From the NCBI GenBank assembly GCA_963733905.1, contig CAVTEU010000019.1, positions 1 through 64,000 on the forward strand: DNA of 64,000 nt. The letters run 5' to 3'. Below the pieces are notes generated by a model. That model was given only the letters and a program-made list of their open reading frames with translations, was not told where the DNA came from and did not search any database. Source of the stretch: DATADW01 sp963733905 (GTDB lineage Bacteria; Actinomycetota; Acidimicrobiia; Spongiisociales; DATADW01). Both the position numbers and the translations under genes were made by a program. This document shows positions 1-9,750 of this stretch, in pieces. Numbering within the stretch: position 1 is the stretch's first letter; each line of letters starts with the position of its first letter.

Positions 1-738
1 CCGATCGTGGTCCAGATGTTGAGCATCATGATCGCCGTCATGGTCACGCTGGGGCCCGAGATCCATTCCCACAGCGTGAGATCCATGAATCTGACGTTGT
101 CCATCCATGCCGGTGCGTCCTCGACGCCCAACGGCGCCGAGTGCTAGATGGATGAGGCCGTTGGCGTTGTCCAGCCAGATGATGTCTTCGAAGGGGAGGA
201 TGGCGATTGACGACGCCATTGATCTGGAACAGGAAGATGAAGATCATCGAGACTGCGATGCGAGCTGGTGATCGATGGGAAGTAGTAGGACGTGCGGAAG
301 AAGCCACGACCTTTGAGGAACTTCTGGTTGACGATCACCGCCAGCACGAAGGCAATGAACGTCTGGGTGGGGACCACTCCCAGCACGTAGTAGAGGGTGT
401 TGCGCAGCGACTTTGGCGAAATCCTCGCGGCGCACCCCGTCCTCGAACAGCAACTCCCGATAGTTCTCGGCGCCAACGAACTCCGCTGTCAACGGTGGGG
501 TGAGCCCATTCCAATCGGTGAAGCTGATCCACACACTGAAGATGATGGGAGAACCATGAACACCAGCAACCCGAGCAGCGCCGGGGCGACGAAACCCCAA
601 CCCCAGCGTGCGTTCGCCTTTGAGGATCTGGGGACGTTGGTCCTGGGGGCCGCGCCCGAACCAACGCCGCCATCCGGTGAGCGCCCGCGCCTCGGCCCGC
701 GCTTCGGCGCCCGCTGCGGTGGGGAGACCAACCGACAT
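1..738 (-). CDS. Sugar ABC transporter permease (MalF/UgpA type), partial and frameshifted
   Basis: Membrane permease of a sugar uptake ABC transporter. The ATG at 738 follows a strong AAGGAGG ribosome site. The reading frame changes at least four times, but the pieces join into a normal family-1 permease: an N-terminal membrane segment (APALLGLLVFMVLP), then SVWISFTDWNGL, a second segment (LGVVPTQTFIAFVLAVIVNQ) and the RTSYYFPS loop. The last part before the window edge reads SVTMTAIMMLNIWTTIG, just ahead of where the EAA loop is expected, so the 3' end lies outside. It is the last visible gene of the LacI-GH65-binding protein operon. Family is secure; whether it is intact in the organism is not. 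Confidence 0.75.
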
Positions 739-802
739 CACCGCCTCCTTCCGTGAACGGCGTGGGGGCCGCCCGTCAGGCGGCCCCCACACTCGGCTTC
801 GC

Positions 803-2169
803 TCAGCCGCCGAGCACGTCCTCTCCGGCGGCGGTGGTCTCCTCGATGAGTTCGTCGACGCTGCCGCTTCCGTCGACCAGCGCCTGGGCCTGCTCGTTGA
901 ACACCGAGGTCACATCGCTGAATCCCGGGATGAACTGCCACTTGTGGGCGTATTCGACACCGGCCACGAACGGCTCCAGGTCGGGGTGCTCCGCTAGCCA
1001 CTGCTCCTGCACCGAGACCCGTGCCGGCATCACGTTGAAGGCCTCGGTGTATGCCAGCGAGCCCTCGGCGTTGGTCAGGTAGTCGGCCAGCGCCCACGAT
1101 GCCTCGGGGTTGGCGGCGTTGGCCGGCAACTCCGTAGCAGACGGTGAAGGCGAAGGTCCCTTCTCCCCGCTCGGCCCAGCGGGAAGCTCGGCGTAGGCCA
1201 CCTCGCGGTCGGGGAAGTCGTTCGGCCAAGGCGGTTGACGATCCAGTTGCCTTCCATGGTCATCGCCGCCTTGCCCTGGCCATAGGCCTCACCGGACCAT
1301 CCGGCATCGATGGCGGTGTTGCTCACCATCAACCCGTCGGCATACATGCCGGCGATGAACTCGAGCGCCTCCCTGGCCTCCGGGGTGTCGAGGGTCATCT
1401 CGGTGACGTCCTCGTTGGTCAGGTCCGCGCCGTTCTGGAAGAGGAACTCACCCCAGCGTGGATACTCGCACCTGGTTGACGATGGCGGCCTGATCGTCGG
1501 TGGTCAACGCCTCGGCTGCAGTGCGCAGCTCGTCCCACGTGGTGGGAACCTCTACCCCGGCCGCCTCCAGCGCCGCCGGGTCGTACTGCAGCGCCAAGGT
1601 CGAGAAGTCCTTGGGCGGGCAGTAGAAGGTTCCGTCGTAGGTGAATGCCTCCCGCAGCGACGGGGCGATGTCGTCGGGATCGCTGATGGCGCCCTCCGGA
1701 GGAGGCGCCAGTGCGCCGGCCTCGACGAGATCGGGCAGGCGGAAGCTGTCGACGTAGAACACGTCAGGTGGCTCGTCCTCCCGCCAGCGCTGCCTGGAGA
1801 TCGGTGTCGTAGTCGGGTGAAGGGCTGAACTCGGCGCTGGCGCCGGTCTCCTCGTTGAACTGGTCGAGCAACCCGGTGAGCGCCTCATCCTCGGCCGGTC
1901 GAGGACGACCACCCCATCACGTTCAGTTCGACTCCGGTGAGATCAGCGGCGGCCTCGCCTCCAGCCGTGGTCGCGGTGCCCTCGCCTGCGGCCGTGGTCG
2001 CGGTGCCCTCGCCTCCAGCGGTGGTCGCGGTGCCCTCACCGCCTGCCGCGGTGGTGACGGCTCCTTCTCCGCCTGCAGCCGTCGTGTCCGCCCCTTCGCC
2101 GCCGCCGCACGCGGCGACCACGAGAGCGAGCACGAAGAGCAGCGCGGTCCATCTCAGATTGCGTTGCAC
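803..2169 (-). CDS. Extracellular sugar-binding lipoprotein (ABC solute-binding family 1), frameshifted
   Basis: Captures a sugar outside the membrane and delivers it to the permease encoded 64 bases downstream. I chose GTG 2169 because GAGGAGG sits just before it; an ATG at 2211 overlapping the GH65 stop is the alternative. The N terminus is a lipoprotein signal with lipobox VVAAC. After it comes a low-complexity linker of about five GGEGTATTA-like units. The mature part has family-1 features such as PPDVFYVDSFRLPDL, WDELRTAAEAL, GKAAMTMEGNW and a C-terminal EASWALADYLT. Several frameshifts split it (near 1905, 1830, 1450, 1240, 1200). Substrate is inferred from the GH65 neighbour, probably an alpha-glucoside. 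Confidence 0.8.
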
Positions 2170-2207
2170 TCGGTCCTCCTCTGTCGGAGCGCGGGTCGAT
2201 CCCGCAC

Positions 2208-4342
2208 TCATCTCTCGTTGCGTACCTCCCGCTCGATGCGGGAACCCCGATGAACAAGGCTGAAACCAAGGCTGTCCCAGTGCTCGGGAAGCCTGGACGC
2301 CACCCTCACCTCGTCGTCCTCGAGGTGAACCCCGGCGAACCCGAAAAGCGCTGCCTGGAGCAGCCCACCCTGCGTGGCGGCATGAATGCCGGCCATGCCG
2401 TTTCCCATCGAGTCGGCCATGTCGATGGATGCGGCTTGCCGGAAGGCGTCGAACGCCTCGGACCGCATTCCCAGGCTGCTCGCCAGCAGCGAGTGGATCG
2501 CCAGCGAGAGGGACGACCCGTGGTCGGTGCGAGGCCAGTAGTAGTCCCAGTTGGCCCGTTGGACTGCAACGTCACCGAGTGTCTCTCCGAGCAATGCCAT
2601 CGCCATGACGACGTCCGCCTGCTTCACCACTTGGGACCGTTCGACCCCTTTCTCGCCGATGATGTCGTACATCGGCGAGTTACGCGGCCGGAACCGGTCG
2701 AGATCGAGCGGTTGCAACTCGAAGAAACCGCGGTGCTGCTCCCAGACACCCGAGCCGTCCTGCCGGAGGACGACCCGCCCAGCCAGACGTCGCCAGGACT
2801 CGGCGACACCGGCATCGATCCCCAAGCCGTCCAGGAGCACGCGCGCCCGACCCGGGTGGTGGGCTGAGAGCACATCGACCAGCGTGGCGGCCTTTCGCAG
2901 TTGCCAAGCCGCCATGGCATTGGTGAACAGGTTGTCGTCGACCTTGGTGTGGTACTCGTCGGGTCCGATCACCCCACGCAGGTGTGCTCCGTCGGGTCCT
3001 CCTCGAACCGACCGGCCCAGTAGCGGGCGCCATCGAGGATGATCTCCGCTCCTTGGTCGAGCAGACAGTCCTCGTCGCCGGTCCAATCCAGGTAATGGTC
3101 GATCGCCCATGCGATGTCGGCCACGATGTGCTCTTCGAGCTCGCCGGTCCAGATCCGAACCCGGTCGTCCTCGTCAGAACTGCTCCACTCCGGGGTGACC
3201 TCGTCCCCGGTATCGGCCGACTCCCAGGCGAAGAAGGCGCCCTCCCTTCCGTAGTGCGCCGCCTTTCGCCGTGCCCCGGCAAGTCCGCGGTAGCGGTAGG
3301 CGATGTGGTTGCGGGCCGCGGCGGGGTGGGTCACCGTCAGGTAGGGGATGATGAAGATGTCGGTGTCCCAGAAGACGTGGTGCCGGTAGCCGAAACCGGA
3401 GAGGAGCCTGGCGCCGGCAGCCGCCCCGGGATCGGTGGATGACACCGCGCCCGCCAGGCTCCATGCCGCGAAACGGAGCGCCAACTGCGAGTCGGGGTCG
3501 CCGTCTACCTCGATCTCGGAGGTGGACCACCGCTCTTCCCAGGCGGCCGCCGAAGCTGCCGCCACCACATCGAATCCGGTCCCCTCAGCGGGCAGGGTCG
3601 GCTTGGGATCGGGGTCGCGGTCGGCGTGATAGGTGACGAACTTGGTGAGGGTGAAGACGTCCCCGGGCTGCAAGGACCGTCGCACCCGCAGACGGGGATG
3701 TTCGGGCTCGTCCACCATCTCGAACCCATCCCCATCACCGCTCGCCCAAATCGACGCAGCCACCTCGAGGCGGTGCGAACCGTCAACCGAAGTCGACTTC
3801 GACCCGGAGCTGTCCGTGGCCCGGCCGCTCCACCAGCCCGGCCCGCCACGCCGGATCGACTCGGGCTGCCCACGGTGGCATCAACCCCCGTGCCGAGGGT
3901 CAGCTCCACAGGGTCGGTGAGCGCCTCGGCCTCCACCTCGAGCGCCACCAGATGCGGCTGCTCCATCGAGGCCAGCCGGCGGAAGCGGAAGCGGACGGCA
4001 CCGCTCTCCGCCCCCTTCCACAGCACTGTCCTCTCCAACAGACCGTGCCGGAGATCGAGCACCCTGCGGTACCCGGCCGGGGGGCGCTGGCCGAGATCGA
4101 GCGGCTCGCCGTCCACGGCGATGTCCACCCGGGTCCAATCGGGGACGGCTCCCAGGAGCGGTAGCTCACCAGGTGGGGTGACGAACAATCCATTGATGAA
4201 GGTGGCCCTGCGTCTCGCCGGCAATCCCCTCCTCGAATGTCCCTCGGGTCCCGAGATACCCGTTGGATATCGTGAACAGCGATTCCTTCCACGGGAGCAG
4301 CGTCGGGACGAGAGTGTCCTCGGCAAGTTCCCAGCCGGTCAT
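2208..4342 (-). CDS. Glycoside hydrolase family 65 disaccharide phosphorylase, frameshifted
   Basis: Cytosolic GH65 enzyme; the family splits maltose, trehalose, kojibiose or similar disaccharides with phosphate. The ATG at 4342 overlaps the lacI stop by 4 nt (ATGA), so the two are probably translated together. Visible in order: NGYLGTRGTFEEG near the N terminus, the (alpha/alpha)6 barrel motif FWDTDIF, and the catalytic-acid motif GVIGPDEYHTKVDDN with its Glu, then a long barrel region ending near VRNER. The total of about 711 codons is slightly short for the family (750-790). Frame breaks near 4200, 3770 and 2985. Exact sugar specificity cannot be told from sequence alone. Confidence 0.88.
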
Positions 4343-5412
4343 CGGCGGTCCCGCCTCCGGTAGCGGTGCAACTCGGAATCCCGCTCTGGCGCCGGTGCGA
4401 CTTTCACCTCTGCTCCGCTGCTCGGTCGGGGGACGAACTCCGGTCGCACCAGGTCGTGGCCCGGCTCGGATCCGGGTTCCTCGATCCGGCCGACCAGGTG
4501 CTCGACCAGGAGCCGGCACACCTCGGCCATCGGCTGACGCACACTGCTCAGCCCGAGCAGGGCACCGGCAGGGGTGTCGTCGAACCCGGTCACGGCGAGA
4601 TCGACTCCCGGTTGGAGCGCCATCGATTGCGCCTCCAACAAGACCCCGATGGCGAGTTGGTCCTGGACGGCTACCACCGCAGTAGGTGGAGAATCGAGTA
4701 GAGATAGCCGTCGCCACGCTTCCCTGCCCTGATCCACGCCGTTGAGGCAGCGCACCTCCAGACGAGGATCCGGCGTCACGCCCGCACGGGTCAACGCTCG
4801 GCGGTAGCCGGCTACCCGGTCGTCACCGCTCTCCGATCCCTCGGGCCATGCCACCAGTGCGATACGCCGGTGACCGGCCCCGAGAAGATGCCGCACCGCA
4901 TCACCGATACCAGCGGCGCCATCGACGTCGACCCATGCGAAGAGATCCCTGACCAAGCTGCGGCCAAACGAGACGAAAGGAAATCCCACCTCTGCAAGTA
5001 GCGCAATCCGCGGATCGTCGTAGTTGGTCTCCGAGAGGACGAACCCGTCCACGTCACCCCGCCGAATCAGATCGCGGTATCCCTCCAGCGGGGTCTGGCC
5101 GGGTCTAGGGGCAAACAGGACCACCTCCAACCCGTGAGGCGACGCTGTCGAGACCAGTTCGTGGAGGAAAGAGTCGAGCGCGGTGTTGACGCTGGGCTCG
5201 CGCGCCGGCATCAGATAACCGATCAGGTAGGTGCGTCGCGCCTGGAGCCCTCGCGCTGCCCGATTGGGCTGGTAGCCGAGCTCGGACACCACCTGGAGGA
5301 CTCTGTCCCGCGTCTGGGGCGCAACCAGGTGGGGAGCATTGAGCACGTTCGACACGGTGCCGACCGAGACACCGGCCCTTTCCGACACGTCCTTGATGGT
5401 GGTTCGACCCAC
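4339..5412 (-). CDS. LacI-family transcriptional repressor
   Basis: Sugar-responsive DNA-binding repressor of 357 residues, intact. It starts at GTG 5412 with a G-rich ribosome site. The N-terminal LacI helix-turn-helix (TIKDVSERAGVSVGTVSNVLN) is followed by the hinge helix region (NRAARGLQARRT) and a periplasmic-binding-protein-like ligand domain ending with VTGFDDTPAGALL, the usual LacI signature. A perfect 16-bp palindrome 40 bp upstream is a likely self-operator. As first gene of the operon it probably controls the GH65 enzyme and sugar transporter in response to the transported sugar. Confidence 0.95.
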   Translation of the reverse strand: MGRTTIKDVSERAGVSVGTVSNVLNAPHLVAPQTRDRVLQVVSELGYQPNRAARGLQARRTYLIGYLMPAREPSVNTALDSFLHELVSTASPHGLEVVLFAPRPGQTPLEGYRDLIRRGDVDGFVLSETNYDDPRIALLAEVGFPFVSFGRSLVRDLFAWVDVDGAAGIGDAVRHLLGAGHRRIALVAWPEGSESGDDRVAGYRRALTRAGVTPDPRLEVRCLNGVDQGREAWRRLSLLDSPPTAVVAVQDQLAIGVLLEAQSMALQPGVDLAVTGFDDTPAGALLGLSSVRQPMAEVCRLLVEHLVGRIEEPGSEPGHDLVRPEFVPRPSSGAEVKVAPAPERDSELHRYRRRDRR

Positions 5413-5452
5413 CTCAGCCCCCAGGTCGGACGACTCCCGCTGAAATCACGCT

Positions 5453-5468
5453 GTTGAAACGTTTCAAC
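5453..5468. promoter_or_regulatory. LacI-type operator, perfect 16-bp palindrome
   Basis: The sequence GTTGAAACGTTTCAAC is a perfect inverted repeat with a central CG, the usual form of LacI/GalR-family operators. It lies 40 bp upstream of the lacI start and would let the repressor control its own operon. Confidence 0.85.
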
Positions 5469-5528
5469 TGGCCGTTGGAGGGGTTTGTAACACGGCTTTC
5501 ACCGAGCGTCAATGGGATCTGAGCACCG

Positions 5529-5556
5529 AGTACTTAGTACTCAGTACTTAGTACTA
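5529..5556. repeat. Heptanucleotide tandem repeat (AGTACTN)x4
   Basis: Four units of 7 bp: AGTACTT, AGTACTC, AGTACTT, AGTACTA. Each contains the palindrome AGTACT. The block begins 20 bp beyond the NUDIX stop codon and fills part of the gap to the LacI operator. It shares the 7-bp period and the position behind a stop codon with the GACGGNR blocks elsewhere in the window. Confidence 0.9.
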
Positions 5557-5576
5557 GGACCGAGGCCGAGTACCCA

Positions 5577-6048
5577 CTACCCATCACCGAGGTGCTCCAG
5601 AAGCCGGTCGAGTAGCTCGACCTGGGCGGGGTTCAACTTCCGCTTGGCGGTTTCGGGGTCGAACCAGGCGACCCGGTCCACCTCGGGGAAGTCGGAGAAC
5701 CTGCCCGAGCGGGGTGGCCACTCCATCCGGAAAGTGCCTGGGACAACCGAATCGGGTTCTACCTCCCCTTCGACCGCCCACACCTCGACCACCTTGCCCG
5801 CCTTCTGGGTGATGGACCCCAGCGACGTCGTCGGGCCCGAAGGAGGAGTCAACCCGGTCTCCTCCTCGAACTCGCGCCGCGCCGCAGCCAAAGGATCCTC
5901 GCCATCGTCGATCTCGCCCTTCACCACCGACCAGGCGCCTTCGTCCCGCTTCTGCCAGAAGGGGCCACCTGGGTGGGCCAACAGCACCTCGACCTCGCCC
6001 GGACCCGACCCGGTACACGAGCAGCCCTGAGCTCCTCGGTGGAGGCAT
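5577..6048 (-). CDS. NUDIX hydrolase, one frameshift
   Basis: Hydrolyses a nucleoside diphosphate linked to another group. The complete Nudix box is present (GEIDDGEDPLAAARREFEEE followed by TGL), with the metal-binding REFEEE core. The segment VLLAHPGGPFWQKRDEGAWS is typical of a small stand-alone subfamily. The start at ATG 6048 overlaps the upstream stop (TGATG) and gives the expected N terminus SSGLLVYRV; reaching it needs one base removed near 6000. About 156 residues. Substrate unknown. Confidence 0.88.
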
Positions 6049-6761
6049 CAGAGGTGGGTGAGGAGTAGCCCGACCGCCAGCGCCACCACCCCCCACCCGA
6101 GCAGCCGCAGGGCGACCTCCCAGGTGGCGAGCAGCGTCTCGCCGTCCCAGCCGGCTGTTCCCGGATCGAAGCTCACCGAAGCCTCCTCGGTTCGCCGGCG
6201 GACGAAACGGGCAGGTGTGCTCAGCGCCCGCTGGGCCATCGATACGAGTGTGCAGGCGGCAGCGACGCCCAGCGAGGCGGCCGAGAACGACTTGGTCTGC
6301 GCCCAGAATCCGGCCAGCACCGGGAATGCGCCCCAGGCGAGCCCGAACCCGACGAGGGTGTGGAGTGCCGGGATCCATTCCAGGCTGTATGCGGCCGAGA
6401 TGAGGATTCCCGCGGCAGCCCAAACCAGGATCCAGGGCGAGACGAGCATGGCTCCGGCGACCGACAGCGCGCCAACGATCACGAAACCGGCGACAGCAAG
6501 CCCGACCAACTGGCCGTCGCTCAAACCCGTGCGCAGCGGTCTGCCGTGGAGTTCATCGAGGGCGTGCGCCGAGACCCCGAGACCGACGGCGAAGGCCAAC
6601 AGCGTCCCCACCAGGACCCGCCAGTCGATCACGGGTGCCAGGGCCGCACCAATGGCCACATATCCGAGATGCCAGGCGGTGTATGGGATGTGGAGCAGCG
6701 TGACCAGATCGGCGGCTCGCCCACCGCGTTGGGCGTACCAAGCCGGTGTCCGACCGGTCAT
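6048..6761 (-). CDS. Polytopic membrane protein, UbiA prenyltransferase-like
   Basis: Integral membrane protein of 237 residues with about seven hydrophobic segments. The stretch HIPYTAWHLGYVAIGAALAP and the later AHALDELHGRPL, an Asp-containing loop after a membrane helix, resemble UbiA-type prenyltransferases, but a full second Asp-rich motif is not obvious, so the assignment is tentative. Its start overlaps the stop of a UbiE-like methyltransferase by 4 nt. If that link is functional, a role in quinone or prenyl-lipid synthesis is possible. A 61-bp tandem repeat lies exactly at its start codon. Confidence 0.6.
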   Translation of the reverse strand: MTGRTPAWYAQRGGRAADLVTLLHIPYTAWHLGYVAIGAALAPVIDWRVLVGTLLAFAVGLGVSAHALDELHGRPLRTGLSDGQLVGLAVAGFVIVGALSVAGAMLVSPWILVWAAAGILISAAYSLEWIPALHTLVGFGLAWGAFPVLAGFWAQTKSFSAASLGVAAACTLVSMAQRALSTPARFVRRRTEEASVSFDPGTAGWDGETLLATWEVALRLLGWGVVALAVGLLLTHL

Positions 6762-7588
6762 CGACGGGCCTCTGGCCCGTCGAGGGGCGGTGGGGGCGGG
6801 CGGGTGGGGCCAACACTGTCATCGGCGGGCCTCTGGCCCGCGAGGGGCGGTGGGGGCGGGTGGGTGGGGGCAAACACTGTCATCGACGTGGCCCACATGA
6901 GCAGACCGCCACCCAGTGATGGCCTCTCCACCGTCACGTCGTTGAGCCCGGCGGCGCGCCAAGCATCGACGAGACGCTCTTCCGGCCACTCATCGGCGAA
7001 ACGGTCGATGCTCGGTCCGAGGAAGCTCCCCACCTCCCTCCAACCACCACCGATGATGGTCCCCGCCACCGGCAGCCCGACACGGGTGTACAACCACCAC
7101 GGTGGTCCCCAAATCCCACTTGGCCGGCCGAACTCGACCATGCCCATCCGCCCGCCGGGGCGGAGCACCCGTGTCAGTTCGAGCAGTGCGGCTGGCACGT
7201 CGGCGACGTACCGGAGCAGGTATCCGAAGGTGACCCGGTCGAATGAACCATCGCGGAATGGCAGCGCTTCTGCGGTGGCCCGAACTCCTGTGGCACCCCT
7301 CGCCACCGCCTGTCCGAGCATCTGATCGCTCTGGTCGAGCGAGACGACGGCGGCACCGGTATCGCTGAGCAGCCGCGTGATCGACCCGGTTCCCGCGGCC
7401 ACATCGAGCACCCGCATGCCGGGGCGCACATCGAGGCCGGCCACCATGGTGTTTCGCCACCGCCTGTCCTGGCCCATACTGAGCACCGAAGCCCACCGCT
7501 CGTAGCTCTGCCCCAGCGGGCGGAACAGACGGAGGGCGACAGGATGGGCGGTCGTTGTCACCCGGTGGACGCTAGCCCGCGGCTCCAT
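6758..7588 (-). CDS. Class I SAM-dependent methyltransferase, UbiE/MenG-like
   Basis: Transfers a methyl group from S-adenosylmethionine. Motif I is VLDVAAGTGSITR (about residues 60-72), followed by the acidic strand VVSLDQSD, a motif II region FDRVTFGYLLRYV and LELTRVLRPGGRMGMVEFG, all typical of the UbiE/Coq5 group that methylates demethylmenaquinone or demethylubiquinone. The last about 35 residues are a proline-rich tail made by the 61-bp repeats and are probably not part of the enzyme fold. The start could be ATG 7588 or GTG 7561; neither has a clear ribosome site. It is translationally coupled to the UbiA-like gene. Confidence 0.85.
   Translation of the reverse strand: MEPRASVHRVTTTAHPVALRLFRPLGQSYERWASVLSMGQDRRWRNTMVAGLDVRPGMRVLDVAAGTGSITRLLSDTGAAVVSLDQSDQMLGQAVARGATGVRATAEALPFRDGSFDRVTFGYLLRYVADVPAALLELTRVLRPGGRMGMVEFGRPSGIWGPPWWLYTRVGLPVAGTIIGGGWREVGSFLGPSIDRFADEWPEERLVDAWRAAGLNDVTVERPSLGGGLLMWATSMTVFAPTHPPPPPLAGQRPADDSVGPTRPPPPPLDGPEARR
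6759..6880. repeat. Two tandem 61-bp units with hairpins
   Basis: Units 6759-6819 and 6820-6880 are nearly identical; a third begins at 6881 (CATCGACG). Each holds a hairpin (CGACGGGCC, loop TCT, GGCCCGTCG in the first) and a G-rich tract. Read on the minus strand they encode the proline-rich tail of the methyltransferase, with PPPPPL in both copies, and end on the next gene's start codon. Confidence 0.9.
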
Positions 7589-7674
7589 GGGAATGCGCAG
7601 TCGGCGAGGGCGTTGGCGTCACCGCTGGCGACGGTGCCGCCTGCGTCTGCCGCTGCCATCAACCCTGGTGTTGT

Positions 7675-8581
7675 TCAGCCGACCCGGACCAGCTCCCGCT
7701 CGCCGGTGTTGTCGTTCTCATCGTCGGGTCCGCGCCGTCGCAGGATGACGTCGCGTCGTCGCCAAAGGACCACGACCAGCCCAGCGATAGCCGCTCCGGC
7801 GAGAGCCACCAGGACGGGGACCTGGCGGTTGCTCCGCAACACCGATGCGAGAGCGGATCGGGCGGGCGAGGCCCCGCCACCTGGGTCGAGCAGCCACGCG
7901 GAGAGACTGGTGACGATGGTGAAGGAGACACCGGACAGCACAAGCCTCCAACCGAGACTCTTGAGCTGGGCACGACGATCGTCGCTCAACACGACCGCGC
8001 CCGCTCCGAGCAGCACGACCAAGGCAGCCGTGACCAGAGCAGCGGTCGTCAATCCGTTCTGCACTCCGGTCAACCGCGGCCGCCGGTCCTTCCGGGTCGC
8101 CCGGGTCGATCACCAGCGGTTCGACCGTCGCCAGGGCAGCCTCCACTTGGGCGACATCAACGCTCATCCCGTTCTCTTGGAGCACGTCCGCCACCTCGGG
8201 AGCAAGCGGTGTCAGGCGAGCGGCGGGGTCGATGGTGACCGCAGGGCCGGCCGGGGACATCGATGCGGCGATCACTTCGCCGATCAGACCGCGCAGTGCC
8301 TCCTCGACTCCGGGGGCTTCTCGAAGGTCCTCGACGACCTGACCGGTGGCAGCGCCATCGGTTCCCGCCAAGGCGCCGACCCATCCGAGGAGGCGATCCT
8401 CGACCGCGTCGAGACGACCGATGGCGGACGCCGCCTGGGTGACCGTCTCTTGATCGGTGGTGACTGCCCGTCCCCAGACGCTGATGACGAACCCCGTGGT
8501 GGCCAGCCCGAAGAGGTAGAGAACGACGGCGAGCACCCGTCTGCGCCGAAGGATCGAGGACGATGGCGTGACAGCACTCAT
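7675..8581 (-). CDS. Hypothetical membrane protein downstream of mrp, one frameshift
   Basis: I do not recognise this protein. It starts at ATG 8581, one base after the mrp stop, so it is probably co-transcribed with mrp. It has one N-terminal membrane helix (VLAVVLYLFGLATTGFVISV), then about 130 mostly polar residues (ERLRG-like helices, a DVAQVEAALATVEPLVIDP stretch), then about three C-terminal membrane segments and a charged tail (RRRDVILRRRG). A frameshift near 8085 separates the soluble part from the C-terminal helices. The extracytoplasmic domain between helices might bind something, but nothing in the sequence says what. Confidence 0.65.
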
Positions 8582-8582
8582 G

Positions 8583-9671
8583 TCAGCGGATGACCAATTC
8601 GGGGCGGGTCCGAACCCGCGGCTTGCGACCCACAATCGCAACGGCGAGATCCGAGAATGCTTGCGCCGCTTCGGAACCGGGGGCCGCCAGGCCGACCGGG
8701 ATGCCGTCGTCGGCCCCACGACCCATGGCGGGAAGGAGCGGGATCTGGCCGAGGAGCGGCACCCCCAATTCGTCGGCCAGCGCCGCCCCACCACCCTCAC
8801 CGAATATCTGGTACCGGGTGCCGTCGTCGCCGGTGAACCACGACATGTTCTCCACCACCCCGACAACTTCCTGGTTGACCTTCCGGGCCATCAGTGCGGC
8901 CCGCTTGGCGACTCGCTGCGCCGTCGGCTGGGGCGTGGTGACGACGATCACCTGGGCCCGGGGGAGGAACTGGGACATCGAGATGGCAACGTCCCCGGTT
9001 CCGGGGGGCATGTCCACCAAGAGGAACTCGGGGTCGTCCCAGAACACATCCTCGAGAAACTGCTGGATTGCCTTGTGGAGCATCGGGCCCCGCCAGATCA
9101 CCGCCTGGTCGTCGCCAACGAAGTAGTCCATCGACACGGCGCGCACCCCGTGAGCCGCCGGCGGGATGATCGATTCCTCGATCACCAGGGGCGGGTGGGT
9201 GATCCCGAGCATGCGGGGGATGGAGAACCCCCATACGTCGGCGTCGAGCACCCCAACCGAACGACCACTTGCTGCCAGCGCCACTGCCAGGTTGGTGGAG
9301 ACCGATGATTTGCCCACGCCGCCCTTGCCGCTGGTGACCGCCACGACCCTGGTGCGCGAGCCCGGTTGCCCGACCTTGGGGGCACTCTCGGGGCGGACCC
9401 GGCCCATCATCGCCGTCCGGGCCTGATCATCCATCACAGCGAAGGTCACTTCGGCGGAAGAGACCCCATCGGCGGCAAGCGCGGTGCGCACTCGCTTTTC
9501 GAGCTCGTCGAGCTGCGGATAATTTGGGACGGGTACGACCAGGTCAACAGTGGTCCGGCCGAGGAGGCCGGAATGCACCTTGCCCACCATGCCAAGATCG
9601 CCCAAGGGGCGGAGGAGTATCGGGTCTAGGACCCGGTCGATAGATGATCTCAGAGCGGACGCGTCTGCCAC
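8583..9671 (-). CDS. mrp: Mrp/NBP35-type ATP-binding iron-sulfur carrier
   Basis: Cytosolic P-loop ATPase that assembles and delivers Fe-S clusters. An N-terminal MIP18/DUF59 domain (residues about 5-90, with DPILLRPLGDLGMV) is followed by the ATPase domain with deviant Walker A SGKGGVGKSS, DADVWGFS, and VDMPPGTGD. The start is placed at GTG 9671 after AGGGA; a TTG at 9731 in frame would add 20 unusual residues. The gene is intact. It is divergent from a SufR-like regulator with three conserved-looking cysteines, which fits an iron-sulfur homeostasis role. Confidence 0.93.
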   Translation of the reverse strand: MADASALRSSIDRVLDPILLRPLGDLGMVGKVHSGLLGRTTVDLVVPVPNYPQLDELEKRVRTALAADGVSSAEVTFAVMDDQARTAMMGRVRPESAPKVGQPGSRTRVVAVTSGKGGVGKSSVSTNLAVALAASGRSVGVLDADVWGFSIPRMLGITHPPLVIEESIIPPAAHGVRAVSMDYFVGDDQAVIWRGPMLHKAIQQFLEDVFWDDPEFLLVDMPPGTGDVAISMSQFLPRAQVIVVTTPQPTAQRVAKRAALMARKVNQEVVGVVENMSWFTGDDGTRYQIFGEGGGAALADELGVPLLGQIPLLPAMGRGADDGIPVGLAAPGSEAAQAFSDLAVAIVGRKPRVRTRPELVIR

Positions 9672-9710
9672 AATTTCCCTACGGGGGTGGGGTTTAGAAG
9701 GACCGCTCTC

Positions 9711-9718
9711 ACTATAGT
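9711..9718. promoter_or_regulatory. Possible shared bidirectional -10 element
   Basis: ACTATAGT is an 8-bp palindrome, so TATAGT can be read on both strands. It lies 33 bp before the SufR-like start and 40 bp before the mrp start. It could act as the -10 box in both directions. I see no convincing -35 box. Confidence 0.35.
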
Positions 9719-9750
9719 TCTGGCCTGGCAATCACTTTCCGGGACGCCGC

